Notes under the pieces: model-generated | What the model was told of the DNA's origin: nothing | The model's database searches: none | Seen by the model: only the letters and a program-made list of their open reading frames with translations | Part shown: piece after piece, positions 1 through 7,938 of the stretch | How the letters are laid out: each line of letters opens with the position of its first letter | Position numbering within the stretch: position 1 is the stretch's first letter | From: an uncultured Uliginosibacterium sp. | GTDB lineage: Bacteria; Pseudomonadota; Gammaproteobacteria; Burkholderiales; Rhodocyclaceae | DNA length: 53,681 nt | Direction: 5' to 3' | Assembly: GCA_945957295.1 (NCBI GenBank) | Contig: CAMFLH010000004.1 | Location: forward strand, 1 to 53,681 | Program-made: the position numbers and the translations under genes

Positions 1-23
1 TCGGAGATGTGTATAAGAGACAG
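1..23 (+). other. Nextera transposase adapter remnant (not genomic)
   Basis: Bases 5-23 are the 19-base Tn5 mosaic end AGATGTGTATAAGAGACAG. Bases 1-4 (TCGG) continue it as in the Illumina Nextera read-2 (i7-side) adapter. Genomic sequence starts at base 24, inside the ycaO gene. This is library-preparation sequence left on the contig and should be trimmed; it is not a natural transposon. Confidence 0.97.
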
Positions 24-1428
24 CTCTGAGCTCACCCACCCGCAGCGTTCGCCAGGCAGAGTCGGTGTCCGGCGCGAGGCCGATTAGCGCGGCCACCGGG
101 CGCTCGTCGGCGAGATCAAGGCTGTCGAGCGCATCACGCAGTGCTTCGCACTCGGCCTCGTCCAACTCGGGCAGGCGTTGCAGTGCCGGCCGCAGCAGGT
201 TGCCGACGCTGTTGTTCTCCCACTCCAGGTCTTCGATCGGATAGATCTCGGACATGCCCGGCACGATGATCCGGCACGCATAGGCGCCGAGATGGTCGAA
301 GTCCGCGATCAGGATGTCGTGACCCGCGGCGTGGATGGTTTCGCACAGGTGGCGGAATTCGTCCGCCGTGCTGCCGGCGAAATCCCAGTCCGCGAAGTCG
401 AAGTCCGGCGTGCCGGCCAGCAGCCGCCAACCGACGACTCCAGATGAATCGACGAAGTGTGTTTCGATGTTCGATGGGTCGGCCACTTCGTCGGCATCGA
501 AGGCCGGTGGCGGAAAGCCCGCCAGCGCGTCGAGCGCGCGCCCTTGCAGCAGTTCGGTAAGCGCGCGTTCCAGCGCCACCTCGAAGCGCGGATGCGCGCC
601 GAAGCTGGCGTAGCAGCCGTGGTCGGCCGGGTTCAGCAGCGTTACCGCCATGACCGGGAATTCGCCGCCGAGCGACGCATCCTGAACGCGGATGCCGAAA
701 CCGGCATCGCGCAGCGCGGCCACGCCGGCTGCAATGTGCGGATGGCGCGTCAGCACCGCATCCGGCACATCGGGCAGGCAGAGGTCTTCGCGTAGCACGC
801 GGAACTTCACATGCCGCTCAAGGATCTCCGACAGAGCCTGGGTGCGCGCCTCCTCGGCGGTATTGCCGGCAGCCAGCCCGTTGCTGACGTACAGATTGCC
901 GATCAGGTTCACCGGCATCCACAGCGTTGCGCTATCGCGCTGGCGAACATGCGGCAGTGAGCAGATGCCGCGTGCTGCATTGCCGCTGTTGTGCTCGACG
1001 AGGTTGGATGCCGGCACGCTCGCATCCGGGTTGTAGAAGTCCTGCAGCGTGGCGTCGAGCAGGCCGGCGGGCCAGCTTTCGTCGTCGCCGAGCGGGAACC
1101 AGCGCTCCTGCGGCCCGTGGGTGAAATCGTGCTGCGCGAGCGTTTCACCCAGGTGGTAGTGCGACCAGAAGTGGTTGCAGCTTGCGCGCTCCAGGAACTC
1201 ACCCAGCGCGCTGGCGCGCGCCGCCAACTGCGAGCCGCCCTTGCCGTTGGTGTAGAGCAAGGGGCAGTCCGCGTCGCGCAGATGCACCGACCAGCAGTCG
1301 GCAACCGGGGTGAGCCAGGCGTGCTCTTCGAGCCGGAAGCCGCGCTCGGCCAGCAGACCCTGCAGGCGCGCGATGCTTGCTTCGAGTGAAGCATCCTTGC
1401 CCGGGATGAAGTGTTCGGGGGCGGTCAT
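24..1428 (-). CDS. ycaO: YcaO-domain protein, C-terminus cut off by the contig end
   Basis: The protein starts MTAPEHFIPGKDASLEASIA and follows E. coli YcaO closely along its whole visible length: the early LGEFLERASCNHFW block, the SNGLAAGNTAEEAR/ALSEILERHVK block, then FASFGAHPRFEVALERALTE, ETHFVDSSG and ACRIIVPGMSEIYPIEDL. YcaO enzymes are ATP-dependent cyclodehydratase-type proteins. The E. coli member is described as an accessory factor for beta-methylthiolation of ribosomal protein S12 by RimO; that role is taken from the family. About 468 residues are visible before adapter begins; the E. coli protein is about 586 residues, so roughly 120 C-terminal residues are missing. The ATG at 1428 is preceded on the minus strand by a G-rich stretch that can act as ribosome binding site. 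It is divergent from the nitrilase gene. Confidence 0.93.
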
Positions 1429-1572
1429 GGGGAATTTCCAGGGGGGAGGAAAGGGCTCGATTCTGCGGGGCGCGGCTCCCAGCGTCCCTGACCGGGGACA
1501 AGCGCCGGGCACTTGCCGCGGCGTGGCGTGGATCACGTATCCTCGCGCACTTCCCTTTTTTGGGCCGCAGCT

Positions 1573-2397
1573 GTGACCTCACACCCCTTCACCCTTGCCC
1601 TTGCTGCGCCACCGCTCGCACGTTCGATCGCTGCCGGCATGCAGCATGTTGCCGACTATGTGGCTCGCGCCGCCAAGGCCGGGGCGGCGCTGGTGTGCTT
1701 CCCCGAGGCCTATGTGCCGGGTATGCGCGGGCTGGATTTCGACGTAGCGCCGCACGATCCGGCGGGCCTGGCTGCGGCGTTGACGCAGGCGCGCGCGCTC
1801 GCCCGGCAGCATCGCATCGCAATCGTGCTGCCGATGGAGTGGCCGAACGAAGGAGGTGGATTGCTGAACCTCGCATGGGTGATCGGACCTGATGGCGAAT
1901 TGCTGGGCGCGCAAACCAAGAACCAGCTCGACCCGGATGAAGATTCCACCTACACGCCGGGTGATAAGCGCCATGTGTTTGAACTCGATGGTCTGCGTTT
2001 CGGCATCGTGATCTGCCATGAAGGCTGGCGTTACCCGGAAACTGTCCGTTGGGCCGCGGTGCGCGGCGCACAACTGGTGCTGCATCCGCACTTCGGTGGC
2101 AGCGACGTCTCGGGAGCGGCGCTGCGCGAGTGGGGCGCTGCGGACGGGCCAATTTACGAAAAGGCGATGCAATGCCGCGCGGCAGAGAACACGGTTTGGT
2201 TTGCGAGCGTGAATGTGGGTCTGCGCTATTCGCTGTCCGGCAGCGCTGTGATTTCGCCTGCCGGCCGCTGTGTGGCGCATTTGGGGCATGAAGGCCCGGG
2301 ACTGCTGGTCACGACAATCGATTTGGCAGAAGCGAGCGGCCGCCTCGCGCGTCGCTATGCGCCGCAGCGTTACCGCGACGAAGGAGAAATCGCATGA
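1573..2397 (+). CDS. Carbon-nitrogen hydrolase (nitrilase superfamily)
   Basis: The 274-residue protein has the nitrilase-superfamily catalytic triad in order: Glu in FPEAY, Lys in TKNQLDP, and Cys in ICHEGWRYPE. Length and the single compact domain fit a stand-alone amidase/nitrilase/carbamoylase-type hydrolase that cleaves a C-N bond in a small amide or nitrile; the substrate cannot be read from sequence. I chose GTG 1573 because the superfamily core begins directly after it; the frame stays open upstream to an ATG at 1513, which would add 20 residues unlike the family. The stop overlaps the start of the cupin gene by four bases (ATGA), so the two are translationally coupled and may act in one degradative or detoxifying step. 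Confidence 0.85.
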   Translation: MTSHPFTLALAAPPLARSIAAGMQHVADYVARAAKAGAALVCFPEAYVPGMRGLDFDVAPHDPAGLAAALTQARALARQHRIAIVLPMEWPNEGGGLLNLAWVIGPDGELLGAQTKNQLDPDEDSTYTPGDKRHVFELDGLRFGIVICHEGWRYPETVRWAAVRGAQLVLHPHFGGSDVSGAALREWGAADGPIYEKAMQCRAAENTVWFASVNVGLRYSLSGSAVISPAGRCVAHLGHEGPGLLVTTIDLAEASGRLARRYAPQRYRDEGEIA

Positions 2398-2735
2398 GCG
2401 TCGTCAGCACCAACAATGCCGAACATTACGTCTGGGGTGAGGGCTGCGATGGCTGGCATCTGCTCAAGGACGCGTCGCTGAGCGTCATCCAGGAGCGCGT
2501 GCCGCCGGGAAAGTCGGAACAGACGCATCGCCACGCGGCAGCGCGGCAGTTCTTCTACATTCTCGATGGCCGTGCAGAGATGTGGCGTGAGGGTGAGGTG
2601 TTCGTTCTGACTGCCGGGCAGGGGATTGAAGTGCCGCCTGGCGCGGCCCATCAGTTCCGCAATCCCTTTGATGACGAGGTTAGCTTCCTCGTCATCTCAA
2701 GCCCGACTACGCGGGGCGATCGCGAGAATCTCTAG
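2394..2735 (+). CDS. Single-domain cupin protein
   Basis: The 113-residue protein has the two cupin motifs of a small beta-barrel: THRHAAARQFFYILDG (metal-binding His residues and a Gly turn) and then PPGAAHQFRNP, which carries the second motif's His. Such cupins bind a divalent metal and serve as dioxygenases, isomerases or small-molecule sensors. No DNA-binding domain is attached. The ATGA overlap with the hydrolase gene makes a two-gene operon, so a shared substrate is plausible. It ends tail-to-tail with the solute-binding protein gene: the two stop codons share the CTAG at 2732-2735. Confidence 0.85.
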   Translation: MSVVSTNNAEHYVWGEGCDGWHLLKDASLSVIQERVPPGKSEQTHRHAAARQFFYILDGRAEMWREGEVFVLTAGQGIEVPPGAAHQFRNPFDDEVSFLVISSPTTRGDRENL

Positions 2736-3508
2736 CGCATGCTCAGACCGTAGCGCGCAGCAAGGCGACCGATCTCGCCGCTGGCCGCGAGGTTTTTCAG
2801 TGCCGCGTTAATCTGCGCGAGCGACCAGGGTGACTTCGGCGAAACGAGGCACTGTGTGTCGACCGTCGTAAACGCCTGCTTGCTCACGTCGAAACGTTCT
2901 CGCTGCGAGGGAAACTGGCGGAACTGCCCCTCGATCTCTGCTTCCGATGTGATCAGCACATCCGCGCGGTCGGTGAGGACGAGCCGGAAGAGGTTATCGA
3001 CACGAGTATCTTCAACGGGCCGCGCTTCCCTGGCGTCGAACAGGCCTTGAATGCTTCGGTAGTGGTAGCCAAGCATGATGGCGACGCGCAGTCCTTTGAA
3101 ATCCTGCGGGACCTGGCTGGGCAAGTGCCGGCCATGCACGGCCACCACGCGTTCGATCTGAGGCAGCACCGGGATGGTCCACAAGCCGTCCCGCGCCTCG
3201 TCCGACCAGATCGGGCTGAGATAGCACGCGATGTCTGCCTCGCCGGCCAGCACTGCCGATTCAGTGCGCCTTCTGGACCAGATGCTGTGCTCGGCGCTGG
3301 TACCGAGCTTTTCGGCAATCCGATCGCCCAGTGATTTCAGCAAGCCGCCGCTGACCTTGCCGTGCGCATCCACCTCAAGCAAGGGGTAGCGCAGTGTTTC
3401 CAGTTGCGCAACGCGGAGCGGCGGCGCTGCTTGCGTCGTAAGAACGGGCAGGCAGCAAGCGAGCGCGGCGATCGCGCGCCGGAGTCGGCATGGGCGGGTT
3501 GGGCGCAT
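2732..3508 (-). CDS. Periplasmic solute-binding protein, family 3 (amino-acid type)
   Basis: The 258-residue protein opens with a signal peptide (basic MRPTRPCRLRRA, a hydrophobic stretch, cleavage probably after LTTQA). The mature part has the two-lobed extracellular solute-binding family 3 layout: LRVAQLETLRYPLLEVDAHGKVSGGL near the start, then GEADIACYLSPIW, LRVAIMLGYHY at the hinge, and DVLITSEAEIE. The ATG at 3508 was chosen because the signal peptide begins there; the open frame upstream is non-conserved. No permease or ATPase gene is adjacent, so it is an orphan binding protein, either feeding a remote ABC transporter or acting as a sensor. Ligand unknown. Confidence 0.82.
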   Translation of the reverse strand: MRPTRPCRLRRAIAALACCLPVLTTQAAPPLRVAQLETLRYPLLEVDAHGKVSGGLLKSLGDRIAEKLGTSAEHSIWSRRRTESAVLAGEADIACYLSPIWSDEARDGLWTIPVLPQIERVVAVHGRHLPSQVPQDFKGLRVAIMLGYHYRSIQGLFDAREARPVEDTRVDNLFRLVLTDRADVLITSEAEIEGQFRQFPSQRERFDVSKQAFTTVDTQCLVSPKSPWSLAQINAALKNLAASGEIGRLAARYGLSMR

Positions 3509-3569
3509 GCCATAGTTTAGACTGCGCTTGCCGCATGAGGCACCGCTGACATATTGATTGGGAGCAGGC

Positions 3570-4208
3570 ATGGCTGCGATTTCGAATCCTTGGCTCTTCG
3601 TACTGGCGGTGATGGTGCTCAACGTCACGCCGGGGCCGGACACGATGCTGATCGTGGGGCAGAGCGTTGCGCGCGGGCATCGCGCCGGACTGCTGGCTGC
3701 GATGGGTATCTCGCTGGGCTGCGCGACGCATGTGCTGTTCGCCGTGCTCGGCTTGTCGGCCCTGCTGCTGGCGTCGGAAACCGCGTTCAACACGCTCAAG
3801 GTGGCCGGTGCGATCTATCTCGTCTGGCTTGGCGTCTCGATGCTGCGCGACAAGGGTGAAGCGCCTGCACCGCGCGCCGAAGCGCCGCGGGTGTCGCGCC
3901 GCGGCCTGCTGTTGCGCGCCTACCTGACCAACCTGCTAAATCCCAAAGTCGTGTTGTTTATGGTGTCCTTCTTTCCGCAGTTCATCCGGCCCGGCGTGCC
4001 CGGCACCACGATGGCGCTGCTGATTCTCGGCGCGATCTTCGTCGGCCTTTCCACGGTCTACAACAGCGGCATGGCCTGGGCGTCTGGCCGGCTTGCCGCG
4101 CGCCTCAGTGGCTCGGGCGTCTGGCGTGTCTGGGTGAACCGCATCACCGGCGTGGCTTTCCTCGGTGTCGGATTGCGCTTGCTCTCGGTGAGCCGACCGA
4201 GCGCCTGA
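3570..4208 (+). CDS. LysE/RhtB-family amino-acid exporter
   Basis: The 212-residue inner-membrane protein has the family N-terminus (LNVTPGPDTMLIVGQSVARG, the GPD signature) and about six hydrophobic helices. The middle NLLNPKVVLFMVSFFPQF segment is also diagnostic. These proteins export amino acids or derivatives such as lysine, homoserine, threonine or leucine by proton exchange; substrate is not predictable here. ATG 3570 is chosen over an in-frame TTG at 3558 because a GGAG ribosome binding site sits just upstream at 3561. It is divergent from the solute-binding protein gene and convergent with the terB-like gene. Confidence 0.88.
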   Translation: MAAISNPWLFVLAVMVLNVTPGPDTMLIVGQSVARGHRAGLLAAMGISLGCATHVLFAVLGLSALLLASETAFNTLKVAGAIYLVWLGVSMLRDKGEAPAPRAEAPRVSRRGLLLRAYLTNLLNPKVVLFMVSFFPQFIRPGVPGTTMALLILGAIFVGLSTVYNSGMAWASGRLAARLSGSGVWRVWVNRITGVAFLGVGLRLLSVSRPSA

Positions 4209-4212
4209 AATG

Positions 4213-4237
4213 AAAACGGCGCCCCGCCGGGCGCCGT
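4213..4237 (-). terminator. Intrinsic terminator for the htpX/terB-like operon
   Basis: A perfect 9-bp stem (ACGGCGCCC at 4216-4224, GGGCGCCGT at 4229-4237) with loop CGCC. Read on the minus strand the stem is followed by TTTT (4216-4213), so it suits the minus-strand operon; on the plus strand there is no T-run, though it may also slow transcription out of the LysE gene. Confidence 0.8.
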
Positions 4238-4249
4238 ATCGGAGAAGGA

Positions 4250-4681
4250 TCAGTTCAGGTGCTGCGCCAGATAGTCGTGCAGCTGTTCAAGCGTCAAACC
4301 CCACTGACCGAGCATGTAGTGCAGCACGGCCTGTTCTGCCGGCGCGATCTGTTCGTCCGCGCCGCTGGCATGGATCGCCAGCGCACAGGCTTTCAGACGT
4401 AAAGCCGGATCGGTGACGGGGGCGAGCACTTGGTCGAGTATCGCCGGATCATTCACCCTCGCCTCGTGCGGCGTGGGGCTCGCCAGCGCTACGTCGACCA
4501 GATGATCGGCCAGCACGGTGCGCAGCTCATGGGCGTCGAGCCCTACGCTCGCGAGGTGCTCCGGGTCCGACAGCGTCGCCAGTTCCGCCTCGGCGAGACT
4601 GCCGTCCGCCACCATCATCATCGCGACGATGCGGCCGACGGCCTGCGGGCTGTTTTCCGGATAGGTACGGATCGGGGTCAT
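4250..4681 (-). CDS. TerB-like (tellurite-resistance/Co-chaperone-type helical) domain protein
   Basis: The 143-residue, mostly helical acidic protein resembles TerB-type domains: an early MMMVADGSLAEAELATL segment, a C-terminal IHASGADEQIAPAEQAVLHYMLGQW segment with the paired acidic D/E pattern that binds divalent metal in TerB, and no signal peptide. ATG 4681 has a strong ribosome binding site (AGGAGA) on the minus strand eight bases away; an upstream in-frame ATG at 4726 lies inside htpX and was rejected. The gene starts ten bases after the htpX stop, so it is the second gene of that operon and may share its membrane-stress context. Function not known. Confidence 0.65.
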   Translation of the reverse strand: MTPIRTYPENSPQAVGRIVAMMMVADGSLAEAELATLSDPEHLASVGLDAHELRTVLADHLVDVALASPTPHEARVNDPAILDQVLAPVTDPALRLKACALAIHASGADEQIAPAEQAVLHYMLGQWGLTLEQLHDYLAQHLN

Positions 4682-4691
4682 GCGTGTCTCC

Positions 4692-5567
4692 TTAGCGGCC
4701 GGCGCGCAGCGCGGCAATACGTTCATCGAGCGGCGGGTGCGACATGAACAGTTTCATGAACGCCGGCCCACCCGAGATGCCGAGCGCTTTCACTCCGTCT
4801 GGCAGGGCGCCGCCTTCCGCGTTGAGCTTCAGGCGCTCGAGCGCGTTGATCATCGGCGTGGCGCCGACCAGCTTTGCGGCGCCGGCATCAGCGCGGAATT
4901 CGCGCTGGCGCGAGAACCACATGACGATGATCGAAGCCAGTACGCCGAGCACCAGTTCGGCGACGATGGTCGTGACGTAAAACGCCGGGCCATGTCCCTC
5001 TTCGTTCTTGAACACCAGCTTGTCGACCACGTTGCCGACGATGCGTGCGATGAACATCACGAAGGTGTTCACGACGCCCTGGATCAGCGTCAGCGTCACC
5101 ATGTCGCCATTTGCGACGTGGCTGACTTCGTGTGCGAGCACCGCTTCCACCTCGTCCGGCCGCATGTTGTGCAAGAGTCCGGTCGATACGGCCACCAGCG
5201 CGTTGTTGCGGCTCGGGCCAGTGGCGAATGCGTTGAGTTCAGGCGAGTCATACACCGCGACTTCCGGCATCTTGATGCCGGCGGCTTGCGCCTGACGTGC
5301 CACCGTGTCGAGCAGCCAGGCTTCAGCTTGATTGCGCGGCTGGGTGATCACCTGCGCGCCGGTCGAGAACTTGGCCATCCATTTCGAGATGGCGAGCGAC
5401 ACGAAGGCGCCTCCGAAGCCGAAGATCGCGCAGAACACGAGCAGGCTTTGCAGGTTCAGGCTGCCGTTGGCTTCGAGGTAGCGATCCAGCCCGAGCACAC
5501 GGGCGGTGATCGACAGCAGGACGACGATCGCGACGTTGGTCGCGACAAGCAGCAGAACGCGTTTCAC
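4692..5567 (-). CDS. htpX: HtpX membrane zinc metalloprotease
   Basis: The 291-residue protein matches HtpX (E. coli 293 residues) throughout. It has two N-terminal transmembrane helices, then the zinc site HEVSH (residues 146-150) with the third ligand Glu in REFRAD (about 223), and two more hydrophobic segments between them. HtpX degrades damaged or misassembled inner-membrane proteins together with FtsH. The start is GTG 5567 ([20 protein letters not shown]), preceded by AGGA; the longer open frame upstream to 5897 is intergenic. It heads an operon with the TerB-like gene. In E. coli the gene is induced by envelope or heat stress; no such promoter could be assigned here with confidence. 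Confidence 0.96.
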   Translation of the reverse strand: MKRVLLLVATNVAIVVLLSITARVLGLDRYLEANGSLNLQSLLVFCAIFGFGGAFVSLAISKWMAKFSTGAQVITQPRNQAEAWLLDTVARQAQAAGIKMPEVAVYDSPELNAFATGPSRNNALVAVSTGLLHNMRPDEVEAVLAHEVSHVANGDMVTLTLIQGVVNTFVMFIARIVGNVVDKLVFKNEEGHGPAFYVTTIVAELVLGVLASIIVMWFSRQREFRADAGAAKLVGATPMINALERLKLNAEGGALPDGVKALGISGGPAFMKLFMSHPPLDERIAALRAGR

Positions 5568-5622
5568 AGGTTTTCCTTTCAATGCGCGTTGATCGAACCG
5601 GCGCAGGACCCGTGAAACGGAA

Positions 5623-5653
5623 AGGGCCTTGCACCGTTGCCGGACAAGGCCCT
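5623..5653. repeat. Inverted repeat upstream of htpX
   Basis: AGGGCCTTG (5623-5631) and CAAGGCCCT (5645-5653) are perfect 9-bp arms around a 13-base spacer. It lies in the 303-base divergent region (5568-5870) between htpX and dinB, where I see no gene. No T-run follows on either strand, so it is more likely a protein-binding dyad or leader structure than a terminator. Confidence 0.5.
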
Positions 5654-5780
5654 GTCGAATGGACGAGCGACCGCGCCGGACATGCCGGTAACGGTCTCGC
5701 TCGCGGCTCCTTGCGGAACCGCCTGTGCGCCGGATCGCGTGAGCGATCGTGGTGACGACGCAGCAGAAGTGAGCTACTCC

Positions 5781-5827
5781 CCATCTACCGTACCGACTCT
5801 CCAGAACCGGTACGCTGGTGTAGATGG
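5781..5827. repeat. Nested inverted repeat between htpX and dinB
   Basis: Outer arms CCATCTAC (5781-5788) and GTAGATGG (5820-5827) enclose inner arms CGTACCG (5789-5795) and CGGTACG (5808-5814). The only interruption is five unpaired bases (CTGGT, 5815-5819) on the right side. It ends about 43 bases before the dinB start codon, a position suited to an operator or a folded leader. No LexA-type box was found here. Confidence 0.55.
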
Positions 5828-5870
5828 TGGCGGGGCGGGAAAGTTCAATCCCCTCCGCTAAACTTTCGCC

Positions 5871-6986
5871 ATGTTTCCGCATCGCCGTATCGCCCACCTC
5901 GACATGGACGCATTTTTCGCGTCTGTCGAACTGCTACGCCAGCCTGAGTTGCGTGGTCTGCCGGTGGCGATCGGCGGCATTGGCGATTCCCGGACACCCG
6001 AGGGGCGCGCGCAGCTACTCGCGAGTCGTGGCGTGCTGACCACTGCTACCTACGAGGCGCGCGCCTTCGGTTGCCGTTCAGGCCAGCCGATTCGAACTGC
6101 GTTGCGGCTGTGCCCGGAACTGATCGTGTTGCCTGTCAATTTCGCGGCTTATCGGCATTACTCGCGCCTCTTCAAGGCCGCCGTCGCGGAGGTGGCCGAT
6201 TGCATCGAAGATCGCGGTATCGATGAGATCTACATCGACCTGACCGAGGTGCCCGGCGACACAGAGACGGTGGCTCGCGCAATCAAGGCTCGCGTCAGCG
6301 CTGCAACGGGCCTGACCTGTTCGATCGGCATCGCACCGAACAAGCTGATCGCGAAGATCGCCTCGGATCTGGACAAGCCGAACGGGCTGACGATCATCGA
6401 TGAGGCCGCGATCCCTGTGCGGATCTGGCCGCTGGCCGTGAGCAAGATCAACGGGGTGGGTCCAAAGGCGAATGCGAAACTCGAACAGCTCGGCATCCGT
6501 ACGATCGGAGAGCTTGCCGCCGCCTCGCCGCACATGCTGGTGCGCCACTTCGGCCAGAGCTACGGCCGCTGGCTTGCGGATGCAGGGGCCGGGCGTGACG
6601 AGCGGGCCGTGGAAACGCATCAGGAGCCCAAGTCGCGTTCCCGTGAAATCACCTTCCCGCATGACACACGCGACCCGCTCACGCTGCTGTCGGTGATCGT
6701 GAAACTGTCACGTCAGGTCGCCGCCGATCTGGCCGCGCGAGGCTACGCAGGGCGCAGCATTGGCGTGAAGGTGAAGTTCGACAACTTCGAGCAGGTCACC
6801 CGCGATCGCAAGCTCAGCTATGCGACGGCGGACTTCATGACGATTCGGGATGTTGCGGTCGATTGCCTGCGCCGCGTTCCGATCGAGCGCAAGCTGCGTT
6901 TGCTTGGGGTGAAGGTTGCAGACCTGGAGCCGCTCGTTTCCCCCGACGCAGCGCCTCTGGGGCAGACTCGCTCGCTGTTCGACTAA
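5871..6986 (+). CDS. dinB: DNA polymerase IV (Y family, translesion)
   Basis: The 371-residue protein starts with the Y-family palm motif [12 protein letters not shown] and carries the second acidic motif as [11 protein letters not shown]. Next come the [20 protein letters not shown] block and a helix-hairpin-helix region with [15 protein letters not shown]-type spacing. Pol IV copies past damaged bases without proofreading. The C-terminus ends in QTRSLFD, which fits a beta-clamp-binding motif (Q-x-x-x-L-F). It is slightly longer than E. coli DinB, with about 15 extra residues after PVAIGG. No SOS (LexA) box is visible upstream, so damage control of the gene is not supported by the sequence. 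Confidence 0.93.
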   Translation: MFPHRRIAHLDMDAFFASVELLRQPELRGLPVAIGGIGDSRTPEGRAQLLASRGVLTTATYEARAFGCRSGQPIRTALRLCPELIVLPVNFAAYRHYSRLFKAAVAEVADCIEDRGIDEIYIDLTEVPGDTETVARAIKARVSAATGLTCSIGIAPNKLIAKIASDLDKPNGLTIIDEAAIPVRIWPLAVSKINGVGPKANAKLEQLGIRTIGELAAASPHMLVRHFGQSYGRWLADAGAGRDERAVETHQEPKSRSREITFPHDTRDPLTLLSVIVKLSRQVAADLAARGYAGRSIGVKVKFDNFEQVTRDRKLSYATADFMTIRDVAVDCLRRVPIERKLRLLGVKVADLEPLVSPDAAPLGQTRSLFD

Positions 6987-7015
6987 CGCCGCGCAACGCG
7001 GTCGAATCTGACCGC

Positions 7016-7840
7016 TCAACGACTCGGGCAGGCCGGGTCCGTACCCCACAACCCCTTGCAGATGCGCTTGCGGCACAGCGAGCCTTCGAGCCCTCCAAGC
7101 CGGTCGCAACGCGCAACGAGCTCCGCCGTGCTGCCCTGCTGCGAACTCGCGCCGACCACGTCACGGTTGGCGGTTTGCTCTGCGGTGTGGTCGATGTGCG
7201 ACACCAGCGCGGCCAGGAGTGCGGTATCCGCCTCGCCCTTTGGCTTCGTGCTGCGGGTCCTCGGTTTGGTCTCGGCCGACTTATGTGCAGGCGACTTAGG
7301 CGTAGCGCTTGAGGCCTGATGGCGCGCCGGAGCGTGCGCCGCCTCGATATGCGGCGCGATGGCGGGGTTCTCGTTGATCGCGCGCTCCGCGCTGGCGGGC
7401 GACGTGGCAGCAGTCGATTCCGAAACAGGGGGCGTATCGACCAGTGTGGCGCCGGTCGCGGCTTCGCTGACGACAGCCGTTTGCACGGGCGACGCGTCAG
7501 CTACCTCTGATTGGGCCGCTGCAACAAGCGACACCGCAGCGGGTGCCGCTTTGGTGGCCGGACGTTGCGCGATCGGTGGCGGCGGTGCTTCGGTGTTGCC
7601 GCCATTGACCACTGCCCACAGCGTTGCGCCGGCCAGCAAAGCAAAGGCGGACGCCACTGCCGCGACTCCCGCAGTGGCCCAGCGAATCGAGGGTTGCGCC
7701 GGCTTCTGCGTGGCGAACGGCGCGAGTACCGCGATTTCGCGGTGCGGCGTACGCGCATGGCCGGCAGGCTGTTCAAACAGCGACGGGCGACGGGCTGCTC
7801 CGGTGTTGGCCGGGCTCGATTCCGGGGATGTCATGGGCAT
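7016..7840 (-). CDS. Hypothetical single-span membrane protein with Ala/Pro-rich linker and C-terminal Cys motif
   Basis: Not a family I can name. The 274 residues (272 if the second ATG at 7834 is used) are a cytoplasmic head of about 50 residues, one transmembrane helix (TAGVAAVASAFALLAGATLW), a long low-complexity Ala/Pro/Ser/Thr/Lys linker, and a short conserved-looking tail with four cysteines: RCDRLGGLEGSLCRKRICK then DPACPSR. The four Cys may form two disulfides in the periplasm. It is divergent from the M15 peptidase gene that opens the T6SS island, with less than 100 bases between them, so shared control is possible. The linker explains why other frames here also look open. Confidence 0.6.
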   Translation of the reverse strand: MPMTSPESSPANTGAARRPSLFEQPAGHARTPHREIAVLAPFATQKPAQPSIRWATAGVAAVASAFALLAGATLWAVVNGGNTEAPPPPIAQRPATKAAPAAVSLVAAAQSEVADASPVQTAVVSEAATGATLVDTPPVSESTAATSPASAERAINENPAIAPHIEAAHAPARHQASSATPKSPAHKSAETKPRTRSTKPKGEADTALLAALVSHIDHTAEQTANRDVVGASSQQGSTAELVARCDRLGGLEGSLCRKRICKGLWGTDPACPSR

Positions 7841-7938
7841 GAATATTAGCTGCGGGCAAATCGGATTATGCGAGAAGAATTACCGCATATGCCAAATGTA
7901 TCGACTCGTATAATCCGTTCGTCATTTTCAGGATTGCT

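Noticed and set aside
1-23. A Tn5-like transposon end at both contig termini
   Set aside because: The flanking bases are Illumina adapter and an i7 index, so it is library sequence and not a mobile element.
3570-3590. A tRNA-like TTCGAATCC stretch near 3580
   Set aside because: It lies inside the LysE coding region and has no cloverleaf around it. No tRNA gene was found anywhere in the window.
5871-6986. SOS (LexA) control of dinB
   Set aside because: No CTG-N10-CAG-type box was seen between htpX and dinB.
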